Shown: one piece after another, positions 1 through 6,576 of the stretch
Numbering within the stretch: the stretch's first letter is position 1
How the letters are laid out: the number at the start of each line of letters is the position of its first letter
NCBI GenBank assembly: GCA_002383105.1
Contig: DFXC01000152.1
Coordinates: 17,574-27,389, forward strand
DNA length: 9,816 bases
Origin: Hyphomicrobiaceae bacterium UBA4118
Lineage (GTDB): Bacteria; Pseudomonadota; Alphaproteobacteria; Rhizobiales; Methyloligellaceae
Direction of reading: 5' to 3'
Translations under genes and position numbers: made by a program
Notes under the pieces: generated by a model
What the model was told of the DNA's origin: nothing
Databases searched by the model: none
Seen by the model: only the letters and a program-made list of their open reading frames with translations

Positions 1-300
1 GAACCCGACCGGCCCGCCAATAGCCACGGTGAACCCATCCACGACGGCAGCCAAATGATCGAAGGTGTAGGCGAAGGCTTGCGGGTCCGGCGCGTCGCTA
101 TGGCCGAAGCCAGGATAGTCGGGTGCGATCAGATGGTAGCGATCGGCAAGCAACTCCATCAGGCCCGCGAACATCCGCGAGGAAGATGGGAATCCATGCA
201 GCAGAAGAATGACCGGGGCATCCGCCGGTTCAGCCTTCCGAAAAAAGATCTGTACCCCATCGATAGGGATCGAATGATAGGTTGCAGTGTTCACCGGCAT
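1..300 (-). CDS. Alpha/beta hydrolase, N-terminal part (cut by window edge)
   Basis: The complement of 1-300 is an open frame of 100 codons with no stop; the gene continues beyond base 1. The start at 300 is the only usable one, because an in-frame stop lies 34 bases upstream with no other start codon between; no clear Shine-Dalgarno site precedes it. The protein shows the opening of the alpha/beta hydrolase fold in order: a first strand pair (SIPIDGVQIFFR, about residues 10-21), the oxyanion-hole motif LLLHGFPSSSRMF (about 32-44) and the next strand-turn LIAPDYPGFGHSD (about 57-69). This pattern is typical of the epoxide hydrolase/haloalkane dehalogenase branch. The nucleophile elbow and the rest of the catalytic triad are outside the window, so reaction and substrate cannot be assigned. 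It lies 79 bases downstream of the DUF6460-like gene on the same strand and may be cotranscribed with it. No signal peptide is visible, so it is probably cytoplasmic. Confidence 0.9.
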   Translation of the reverse strand, partial: MPVNTATYHSIPIDGVQIFFRKAEPADAPVILLLHGFPSSSRMFAGLMELLADRYHLIAPDYPGFGHSDAPDPQAFAYTFDHLAAVVDGFTVAIGGPVGF

Positions 301-379
301 TTTAGCGGCTCGGGATAATGCGCGTCGCGGCGGCTAAAGCGATCAGCCAAAGGGCGCCCATCGCTCGAACGACGCGGGC

Positions 380-685
380 TTAAGCCTCGAGGTTGCGCGA
401 GCTCGCGTCGACCACATCGGTGCTGCCGCTGCGCCCCACCACTTTCAGCACGCGCATGACGAGCCACACCGGGAAGACGATGACGGCGCCGAGCAGGAAG
501 TAGCGGAGCGCCTTCTCCACCGCCGCGAAGCCCATGTCGTAGATACGGGCGATGAGCCGCTGCAGGCTGTCGATGATGTCGAAGGGGCTGAAGCCGAGCG
601 CCGCCAGGACGACGCCCACGATCAGCGATAGGATGACGAGCCTGACCAGAACGAGGGCAGGATTGCCGCCAAAGAACCGTTCCAT
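380..685 (-). CDS. DUF6460-like small inner-membrane protein
   Basis: This is a 101-residue protein with two hydrophobic segments, about residues 10-31 and 62-80, joined by an amphipathic linker containing LIARIYDMGF. A short polar tail follows. The overall pattern (MERF start, first helix, DxxxSLxxLIxRIYDMGF linker, YFLLGAVIVFPVWL second helix) resembles the alphaproteobacterial DUF6460 family; that assignment is from memory of the family. Its function is unknown. The start is well supported: on the minus strand AAAGGGGAG (693-701) sits 7 bases before the ATG. The gene is divergent from the helicase gene and lies upstream of the alpha/beta hydrolase on its own strand. A perfect palindrome (703-714) abuts its ribosome-binding site. 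Overlapping reading frames in the same stretch lack membrane-protein character and were not chosen. Confidence 0.85.
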   Translation of the reverse strand: MERFFGGNPALVLVRLVILSLIVGVVLAALGFSPFDIIDSLQRLIARIYDMGFAAVEKALRYFLLGAVIVFPVWLVMRVLKVVGRSGSTDVVDASSRNLEA

Positions 686-702
686 CTGTCCGCTCCCCTT
701 TC

Positions 703-728
703 GCCTGATCAGGCTGCCTCGATGAGGC
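703..728. promoter_or_regulatory. Two adjacent similar palindromes in the divergent DUF6460/helicase interval
   Basis: GCCTGATCAGGC at 703-714 is a perfect 12-base palindrome. One base later GCCTCGATGAGGC (716-728) has 5-base arms around a 3-base centre. Both share the GCCT...AGGC ends, and the junction AGGCTGCCT (711-719) is itself symmetric. The pair occupies the 115 bases between two divergent starts and directly abuts the ribosome-binding site of the leftward gene. Such a layout suits a dimeric repressor or activator acting on one or both genes, or an RNA hairpin in the leftward leader. No known regulator motif is recognised, and short GC-rich palindromes can arise by chance, so the role is an inference. 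Confidence 0.35.
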
Positions 729-800
729 CATGAGCTTCGACTCGAATTACAGCAGAATTGGTGCGGAGTGCGGGCAAGGTCAAGAAGGACGTGCCTTGGA

Positions 801-3395
801 ATGAGAAGAGGCCAAAGGCTGATCTCTGACGTGGCCCCAATGGTGCCCGCAACGGCAGGGCCGCAAGCGGCCCCGCCGCAAGCTGCGTTGCCCGAGCCCT
901 TCGCCAGCTGGTTCGCCTCGCGCGGCTGGCGGCCGCACGCCCATCAGCTTGCGCTCCTGGGTGAAGTCGCTGCCGGCCGCGATGCGCTCCTCATCGCCCC
1001 GACCGGCGGCGGCAAGACCCTTGCCGGCTTCCTGCCGAGCCTCGTCGATCTTGCCTCCCGCGCGCCGGAGCATAAGGCAGCGGCGACCATCCACACTCTC
1101 TATGTCTCGCCCTTGAAGGCGCTTGCCACCGACATCGCGCGGAACCTCGCCACGCCCATCGAGGAGATGGGATTGCCTATCAGGCTCGAGACCCGCACCG
1201 GCGACACGCCGCCCTCGCGCCGCGCCCGCCAGCGGGTGATGCCGCCCGACATCTTGCTGACCACGCCTGAGCAGATCGCGCTGATGCTGTCCCATCAGGG
1301 CGCCGCCGAGCTGTTCGGTCAGGTCAAATGCGTGATCCTCGATGAGCTGCACGCGCTCGCCTCAAGCAAGCGCGGCGATCTGCTCGCGCTTGATCTGGCG
1401 CGGCTGCGCACCCTCTCGCCCGGGCTGACGGCAATAGGCCTGTCGGCCACCGTCGCGCGGCCCTCTGAGCTTGCGGCCTTTCTCGTGCCGCATCAGGGCG
1501 CGACCGCCACGCGCCTCGCCGAGATCGTGGTGGCGGCAGGCGGCGCCAAGGCCGACATCGCCATCCTCAGATCCGAGGCCGAGCTACCCTGGGCAGGGCA
1601 CTCGGCACGCTATGCGCTTCCCGAGATCTACGAGGCGATCAAGGCCCACCGCATGTCGCTGATGTTCGTCAACACGCGCTCGCAGGCCGAGATGCTGTTT
1701 CATGAGCTCTGGCGCCACAACGACGCGAACTTGCCCATCGCGCTCCATCACGGTTCGCTCGATGTGGCGCAGCGCCGCAAGGTGGAGGCGGCGATGGTGG
1801 CGGGCAAGCTCCGCGCCGTGGTCTGCACCTCGACGCTCGACCTCGGCATCGACTGGGGCGACGTCGACCTCGTGGTCAATGTCGGCGCGCCCAAAGGTGC
1901 AAGCCGGCTCGCCCAGCGCATCGGCCGCGCCAATCACCGGCTCGATGAGCCGAGCAAGGCTCTGCTCGTGCCGGCCAACCGCTTCGAGGTGGTGGAATGC
2001 CAGGCGGCGCTCGAAGCGGCCGAGGAGGGCGCACAGGATACCCCGTCATCGCGGCCGGGTGCGCTTGACGTGCTCGCCCAGCATGTGCTCGGCACGGCCT
2101 GCGCCAGCCCCTTCGATGTGGACGATCTCTACCGCGAAGTGACGAGCGCCGCCCCTTATCAGGGTCTCAAGCGCGAGACCTTCGACCAGGTCGTGGAGTT
2201 CGTCGCCACCGGCGGCTATGCGCTTGCCAATTACGAGCGTTACGCCAAGCTGAAGCGCACCCCTGAGGGGATTCTCCGTGTCGCCCATCCCCGCATCGCG
2301 CAGCAATATCGCCTCAATGTCGGGACCATCGTCGAGGCGCCGATGCTGCGCGTCCGCCTGGCCCCCCTCAAGGGAGGAGCTCTGAAGCCCGCGAACGTGC
2401 TGGCCCCCGGCCGCATCCTCGGCGAGGTTGAGGAATATTTCATCGAGCAGCTCGCCCCCGGCGATACCTTCGTCTTCGCCGGCGAGGTGCTGAGATTCGA
2501 GGGCCTGCGCGAGACCGACGCCATCGTCACTCGCGCGCACGCGAGCGATCCCAAGGTACCGGCTTACGAGGGCGGCAAGTTCCCGCTCTCCACCTATCTT
2601 GCCGACCGGGTGCGCCGGCTGCTCGCCGAGCCTCGTTCCTGGTCGCGACTTCCCGACCAGGTCTCCGACTGGCTGCGGCTTCAGGCCGATATCTCCGTCG
2701 TTCCCGGCCCTGACGAGATCCTGGTCGAGACCTTCCCGCGCGGCAACAAGCATTACCTAGTCTGCTATCCTTTCGAGGGGCGCCTTGCCCATCAGAGCCT
2801 CGGCATGCTGCTCACCCGCAGGTTCGAGCGGGCGCGCGCCGCCCCTCTCGGTTTCGTCGCCAATGAATATGCGCTCGCCATCTGGGGGCTCAACGACATG
2901 GGCGAGATGGTGAGGAACGGAAGGCTCGACCTCGGCAGACTCTTCGACGAGGACATGCTCGGCGACGACCTCGACGCCTGGCTTGCCGAGTCGAGCCTGA
3001 TGAAGCGCTCCTTCAGGGTGTGCGCCATCATCTCGGGCCTGATCGAGCGCCGCCATCCGGGTCAGGAGAAGACCGGGCGCCAGATGACGGTCTCCTCCGA
3101 CCTCATCTATGATGTGCTCCGCCAGCACGAGCCCGACCACATCTTGCTCAAGGCTGCTTTCGCCGATGCGGCAACCGGCCTCATCGATGTCGGCCGCCTG
3201 AACCTTTTCTTGAAACGGATCAGCGGGCGAATCAGGCATATTGCGTTGCGCCAAGTTTCGCCGCTCGCCGTGCCGGTCATGCTCGAGATCGGGCGCGAGA
3301 GCGTCCCCGGCGAGGCGAGCGAGACCTTGTTGCGCGAGGCTGTCGAGGAGCTCATCGCGGAGGCCTTAAGCGGAAATGCTGCGCGCCAAGCCTGA
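801..3395 (+). CDS. Ligase-associated DNA damage response DEXH-box helicase (Lhr-core type)
   Basis: This is a superfamily 2 DNA helicase of the Lhr-core group; studied members are ATP-dependent 3'-to-5' translocases. Counting from the ATG at 801 (864 residues), the visible motifs are Q-like HAHQLALL near 46, Walker A APTGGGKT 66-73, motif Ib TRTGD near 131-135, DELH box 181-184, SAT 215-217, FVNTRSQAE 289-297, TSTLDLGIDW 343-352 and QRIGRANH 372-379. The Lhr winged-helix and core C-terminal domains follow, ending in the typical GRQMTVSSDLIYDVLRQHEPDH stretch split here at its conserved turns: GRQMTVSSDLIY, then DVLRQHEPDH. Recognisable homology begins near PEPFASWFASRGW, so the first 30 or so residues are poorly supported. 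ATG 801 is preferred because AGAAGGA lies 11 bases upstream; GTG 768 and ATG 840 are alternatives. The gene overlaps pdeM by 20 bases, indicating one transcript. The exonuclease and ATP-dependent ligase normally linked to this family are not in the window. Confidence 0.95.
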   Translation: MRRGQRLISDVAPMVPATAGPQAAPPQAALPEPFASWFASRGWRPHAHQLALLGEVAAGRDALLIAPTGGGKTLAGFLPSLVDLASRAPEHKAAATIHTLYVSPLKALATDIARNLATPIEEMGLPIRLETRTGDTPPSRRARQRVMPPDILLTTPEQIALMLSHQGAAELFGQVKCVILDELHALASSKRGDLLALDLARLRTLSPGLTAIGLSATVARPSELAAFLVPHQGATATRLAEIVVAAGGAKADIAILRSEAELPWAGHSARYALPEIYEAIKAHRMSLMFVNTRSQAEMLFHELWRHNDANLPIALHHGSLDVAQRRKVEAAMVAGKLRAVVCTSTLDLGIDWGDVDLVVNVGAPKGASRLAQRIGRANHRLDEPSKALLVPANRFEVVECQAALEAAEEGAQDTPSSRPGALDVLAQHVLGTACASPFDVDDLYREVTSAAPYQGLKRETFDQVVEFVATGGYALANYERYAKLKRTPEGILRVAHPRIAQQYRLNVGTIVEAPMLRVRLAPLKGGALKPANVLAPGRILGEVEEYFIEQLAPGDTFVFAGEVLRFEGLRETDAIVTRAHASDPKVPAYEGGKFPLSTYLADRVRRLLAEPRSWSRLPDQVSDWLRLQADISVVPGPDEILVETFPRGNKHYLVCYPFEGRLAHQSLGMLLTRRFERARAAPLGFVANEYALAIWGLNDMGEMVRNGRLDLGRLFDEDMLGDDLDAWLAESSLMKRSFRVCAIISGLIERRHPGQEKTGRQMTVSSDLIYDVLRQHEPDHILLKAAFADAATGLIDVGRLNLFLKRISGRIRHIALRQVSPLAVPVMLEIGRESVPGEASETLLREAVEELIAEALSGNAARQA

Positions 3396-4101
3396 CCTCA
3401 TGCCGGAAAGCGCGCCGACGCTTCGCGCGCACGTCCTCGTCTCGGGCCACGAGATGAGGCCCCTTGCCGCCGGCGCGCTCTACTGGGAGGCGGAGGACAC
3501 GCTTCTCGTGGCCGACCTGCATCTCGAGAAGGGCGCGGCCTTCGCCGCTCTCGGCATGCTGATCCCGCCTTACGACACGCGCACCACGCTACAACGCCTG
3601 GGCAAGGTGATCCGCGCGGTCGAGCCGTCCCGAGTGGTGGCGCTCGGCGACAGCTTCCACCGCAGCGAGCTCGCCGAAAATCTCGCCGCTGAGGACCTCA
3701 AGCTTTTGACCCGCCTCCAACAGGGCCGCGAATGGTATTGGATCTGCGGCAACCATGATCCGTTCCTGCCGCCTTGCGTCGGCGGGACGGTGTGCACCAC
3801 GCTCACCATTTGCGGCGTCACGCTCCGCCATGAGCCCTCCGACAATGAGTTGAGCCGCGAGATCGCAGGCCATTTGCATCCCGTCGCGCGCATCGCGCGG
3901 CGCGGTGCGGTGATCAGGCGGCGGTGCTTTGCCACCGACGGCAACCGCCTGGTGATGCCGGCCTTCGGCGCCTATGCCGGCGGGCTGAACGTGCTCGACG
4001 ACGCCTTCGGCCCTCTGTTCCTGCGCCACCGGCTCGAAGCGTGGATGATGGGACGGACTGACGTCTATCCCGTGCTCGGCAGCCTGCTCCTGCCGGACTA
4101 G
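3376..4101 (+). CDS. pdeM: Ligase-associated DNA damage response endonuclease PdeM
   Basis: This 241-residue protein is a calcineurin-like metallophosphoesterase of the PdeM family, whose studied members are manganese-dependent phosphodiesterases. All metal-binding motifs are visible: VADLHLEKG with D47 and H49, ALGDSFH with D92 and H95, ICGNHDP with N126, H127 and D128, RHEP at 151-154, and AGHLHP with H166 and H168. A conserved MPAFGAYAGGLNVL block follows at about 194-207. The PdeM-specific DLHLEKGAAFA reading separates it from generic phosphoesterases. The start at 3376 lies inside the helicase gene, and GGAGG ends 12 bases before it. ATG 3400, just after the helicase stop, is possible but has a weaker ribosome-binding site. 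The overlap implies translational coupling with the helicase, and the pairing suggests joint action on damaged DNA in the cytoplasm. The protein looks complete and its motifs intact. Confidence 0.95.
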   Translation: MLRAKPDLMPESAPTLRAHVLVSGHEMRPLAAGALYWEAEDTLLVADLHLEKGAAFAALGMLIPPYDTRTTLQRLGKVIRAVEPSRVVALGDSFHRSELAENLAAEDLKLLTRLQQGREWYWICGNHDPFLPPCVGGTVCTTLTICGVTLRHEPSDNELSREIAGHLHPVARIARRGAVIRRRCFATDGNRLVMPAFGAYAGGLNVLDDAFGPLFLRHRLEAWMMGRTDVYPVLGSLLLPD

Positions 4102-4147
4102 AGCATGATCCGGAAAAGTGGGAACCGGTTTTCCGATAAGATCATGC
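4101..4147. repeat. Rhizobial-type intergenic palindromic repeat between convergent genes
   Basis: The element starts at the last base of the pdeM stop codon. Outer arms GCATGATC (4103-4110) and GATCATGC (4140-4147) and inner arms CGGAAAA (4111-4117) and TTTTCCG (4129-4135) are perfect complements, with a self-symmetric AACCGGTT at 4123-4130. Together they would form a long imperfect hairpin. Sequences of almost this exact form are abundant between genes in rhizobia, similar in kind to RIME and Sm-repeat elements; that is general knowledge, not a search result. Here it lies between the ends of pdeM and the TIGR02186-like gene, so it could also limit readthrough in both directions. It lacks a strong T-run, so a classical terminator is not claimed. 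Confidence 0.85.
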
Positions 4148-4160
4148 GCGAATAAAGAGT

Positions 4161-4937
4161 CTATTCCCGTCGAAACACGACCCAGCCGATGAGCCCGGCG
4201 AGCACGGCCATGACGACCGCCAAGAGCCCGTAGAGGAACGGGTGTCTAAAGGCGAGCAGGTAGATCAGCCGCTCGAAGCCGACCTTGTTCACCTCGAGCG
4301 TGCTCTCGTTCTTGCTCACCAGCGTCCCGTCGCGGAAGAGATAAACGGCGGCGGTGTAGCGACCGATGGGCACGTTCACGGGCAGGTCGACCGTGGCCCT
4401 GAACAGACTGCGGCCGATGAAGCTCACCCCGTCGTCGATGTCCTGGAAGAGCCCTTGCTGCTCTTTCAGCCTGATCACGGCCGAGCGAAAGGTCTGCTCG
4501 TCGAGATCGCCTTCCGTGCGCCCTCCGAAATCGAGGTTCCCGAGGCCGATTCCCAGAGTCCTGAGGGTCTCCTCCGAGGTGATCGCCCGCAAAGGGCGCG
4601 TGGCGAGGACGGCATAGAACTCTGGAACCGTAGGGTAGGTCTTGCCCGGCCCGTTTACCCAGATCCCCGCCACCCGTACCTTGCGCCGGGCAACCAAGGG
4701 CTGGTCCGGCGCGCGGATGACGACGATCACGTCGTAGACCCCCTCGTCGGGCGCGGGCGCGTGGCTGAAATCGACGCTGCCGAAAATGAGGATCTCGATG
4801 CCGGTGAAGTTCGACTGGATGGAGATCTCGCGCATCGAGATGTCGGACTGAACTTCCTCCTGACCGGGTTTGGCCGCGTATGCAGGTGCCGACGCCAAGG
4901 CGAGAAGGATGGCGGCGAGGCGAAGCGCAGGTCTCAT
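4161..4937 (-). CDS. TIGR02186-like membrane-anchored protein, TauE partner
   Basis: This 258-residue protein has a signal peptide (residues 1-21, hydrophobic core LAAILLALASAPAYA, likely cut after AYA), a periplasmic beta-rich region of about 200 residues, and one C-terminal membrane helix (about 235-254) ending in FRRE. It matches what I recall of the TIGR02186 family, found mostly in alphaproteobacteria beside TauE/SafE exporters; key stretches are FTGIEILIFGSVD near 38 and VVIRAPDQPL. Its biochemical role is unknown. Its ATG shares a base with the tauE stop codon (TGATG on the minus strand), so translation is coupled and the two proteins probably act at the same place in the envelope. A longer open frame runs upstream through tauE, but only from this ATG onward does it look like protein. 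The gene ends 13 bases from the palindromic repeat. Confidence 0.88.
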   Translation of the reverse strand: MRPALRLAAILLALASAPAYAAKPGQEEVQSDISMREISIQSNFTGIEILIFGSVDFSHAPAPDEGVYDVIVVIRAPDQPLVARRKVRVAGIWVNGPGKTYPTVPEFYAVLATRPLRAITSEETLRTLGIGLGNLDFGGRTEGDLDEQTFRSAVIRLKEQQGLFQDIDDGVSFIGRSLFRATVDLPVNVPIGRYTAAVYLFRDGTLVSKNESTLEVNKVGFERLIYLLAFRHPFLYGLLAVVMAVLAGLIGWVVFRRE

Positions 4938-5866
4938 CACCCGCCCGCAAAAAGTGGGGCGATGCTGTAAAGCTCCGAGGGCCTGAGCACGAGATCGAGC
5001 AGGAGGCGGAGCGCGACGGCGAGCACCATCAAGCCGAGCAATGCCCGGAGCTGCTCGCCCCTGAGCTTCTGGCCGGCTCTGACCCCGAACTGGCCGCCGA
5101 TGACGCCGCCGGCCGCGAGAATGAGCGCAAGCACCACGTCGAGCGAGTGATTGAGGGTCGCGTGCAACACGGTGACGATGGCGGTGACGAAGATGATCTG
5201 GAACATCGAGGTGCCGATCACGATGTTGGTCGGCATGCGCAGCAGATAGATCATCGCCGGCACCATGATGAACCCGCCGCCGACACCGAGCAGCGAGGTG
5301 AGCAGGCCGACCACCCAGCCGATCGCAAGCGGGGGGATGGCGCTGATATAGAGGCGCGAGCGCGGAAAGCGCATCTTGAGCGGGAGGCCGTGGATCCAAT
5401 TGTGTTGCCCGGGACGCCGCGCCGCCACGGGCTTGCCGGCGCGAGCCCTCCTCATGGCGCGGAGGCTCTCGCCCAGCATCAGCATGCCGATGACCCCGAG
5501 CAAGGCTACATAAATGAGCGAGATGATGAGGCCGGCCTGCCCCGCCTCGCGCAACACCTTGAGCACGAACACGCCGATCAGCGCGCCGGCCAGACCGCCG
5601 GCGATCAAGAGGTAGCCCATGCGGAAGTCGATATTGCCGCGGCGCCATTGGGCGAGCGCGCCGGAGACCGAGGTGGCGACGATCTGATTGGCGCCGGTGG
5701 CGACCGCAATCGGCGCGGCGATGCCGGAGAACATCAGGAAGGGCGTCAAAAGGAAGCCCCCGCCTACCCCGAACATGCCCGAGAGGAAGCCTACCGCCGC
5801 TCCGAGCCCCAGCATGACCGCGAGGTTCACCGAGATCTCGGTAATGGGCAGATAGACTTGGAGCAT
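4937..5866 (-). CDS. Sulfite exporter TauE/SafE family permease
   Basis: This 309-residue inner-membrane protein shows the internal duplication of the TauE/SafE family: GMFGVGGGFLLTP at about 30-42 and LLGVGGGFIMVPA at about 192-204 each open one half. About eight hydrophobic segments are visible, with a polar loop near residues 137-172 (RRARAGKPVAARRPGQH) between the halves. The family exports sulfite, sulfoacetate or other small organic anions; the substrate here cannot be read from sequence. The start at 5866 (MLQVYLPITEISVNL) agrees with the usual start of this subfamily, although no strong Shine-Dalgarno site precedes it. It is the first gene of a two-gene operon with the TIGR02186-like gene, which it overlaps by one base. 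A TTGACA hexamer and a palindrome 31-65 bases upstream suggest its own regulated promoter. Confidence 0.93.
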   Translation of the reverse strand: MLQVYLPITEISVNLAVMLGLGAAVGFLSGMFGVGGGFLLTPFLMFSGIAAPIAVATGANQIVATSVSGALAQWRRGNIDFRMGYLLIAGGLAGALIGVFVLKVLREAGQAGLIISLIYVALLGVIGMLMLGESLRAMRRARAGKPVAARRPGQHNWIHGLPLKMRFPRSRLYISAIPPLAIGWVVGLLTSLLGVGGGFIMVPAMIYLLRMPTNIVIGTSMFQIIFVTAIVTVLHATLNHSLDVVLALILAAGGVIGGQFGVRAGQKLRGEQLRALLGLMVLAVALRLLLDLVLRPSELYSIAPLFAGG

Positions 5867-5896
5867 CGGCCGGGGCGTCGCTTGGCTTCGCGCTGT

Positions 5897-5931
5897 GTGG
5901 CGAAACTGTTCGCCACGCGCGGGCCTGTCAA
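5897..5931 (-). promoter_or_regulatory. Candidate tauE promoter with overlapping operator
   Basis: On the minus strand a perfect TTGACA (complement of 5926-5931) lies upstream of tauE. Ten bases later begins an inverted repeat with 8-base perfect arms: GTGGCGAA at 5897-5904 and TTCGCCAC at 5909-5916, with a 4-base centre. The palindrome covers the place where a -10 box would be at 17-base spacing (CAGTTT, a poor match). A transcript starting just after it would have a leader of about 30 bases. This is the usual position for a repressor operator. A terminator for the PodJ-like gene is the alternative, but no T-run follows on the minus strand. The binding protein is unknown. Confidence 0.42.
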
Positions 5932-6284
5932 TGCGTTAGGTCGAGCCTTACGAAAATGTCATGTTGGCGCGGCTACTAGGGTCAGCTGGTCAGGCGCTCG
6001 AGCTTGGTGACGAGCTCAATGGTCACCTGCCCGGTCTCCTCAAGGCCGTTTCGGCGCTCGAAGCTCTTGATCGCCTGGCGCGTCTTCTCGCCCATTTGGC
6101 CGTCGGGGGCGCCCACGTCATAGCCGAGCTTGTTGAGGAGCGCCTGGGTGCGGGTGACGAGCGAGGCATTCGGGGCTGCCGCCGCGTCCGCCCAATCCGC
6201 AGACTCCTGCACCTCGTTGGCTGCCGGGTCGGCATCCTTAGCCTTCCAGGCCTTGACGGCCTCTTCTGCCGCGGCAAGCCCGGT

Positions 6285-6303
6285 AGGAGCGAGCCTCGAG
6301 CTT
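6285..6303 (-). other. Frameshift in the PodJ-like gene
   Basis: Upstream the reading ends sensibly at AAKRRELVKLEAR; downstream the sensible reading is PTGLAAAEEAVKAWKAK in the frame shifted by one base, which leads into the peptidoglycan-binding domain. One extra base or two missing bases would explain it. The exact base cannot be fixed without a homologue. Confidence 0.75.
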
Positions 6304-6573
6304 CACGAGCTCGCGCCGCTTGGCCGCCTCTTGATCGCCGTTCTTGGCGGCAAGCGCGAACCACTTATAGGCTTCGGCGAGGTTCGTCGGCACGCCAAGC
6401 CCATGCTCGGACAGGATGCCGAGATTGAATTGGCTGTCGGCCAGGCCGTAAGAGGCGGCCTCTTGATACCATTTGGAGGCAAGCGCGTAGTCCGCCTTGC
6501 CGTCGTCGCGGGCGCTGGCACCGACGGCGAGATTGTGCATGGCCTTGACGTTGCCCTTCTCCGCCGCGGCTTG

Positions 6574-6576
6574 TTA
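6574..6576 (-). other. In-frame nonsense codon in the PodJ-like gene
   Basis: On the minus strand the codons read TCG TGG TAA CAA GCC GCG. Sel1 repeats normally have a WY pair at this point, and the same frame continues as good Sel1 sequence, so TAA most simply replaces a tyrosine codon (TAC or TAT) by one substitution. Confidence 0.8.

Noticed and set aside
302..361. 19-codon hydrophobic open frame (MGALWLIALAAATRIIPSR) between DUF6460 and the hydrolase
   Set aside because: It lacks a ribosome-binding site and any known relative; short hydrophobic frames are frequent by chance. A leader peptide cannot be excluded.
674..682. GAACCGTTC resembling half-sites of an alphaproteobacterial SOS box near the helicase
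   Set aside because: Spacing is wrong for GTTC-N7-GTTC, and it lies in the coding start of the DUF6460-like gene; damage induction through LexA is not supported.
4161..5648. Single 495-codon frame joining the TIGR02186-like gene to upstream sequence
   Set aside because: The first 237 codons are an out-of-frame reading of tauE with no protein character; the real gene starts at the signal peptide ATG at 4937.
4880..6010. Long open frame on the plus strand opposite tauE
   Set aside because: Its charged, His/Asp/Arg-rich translation is typical antisense shadow of a membrane protein gene and shows no family features.
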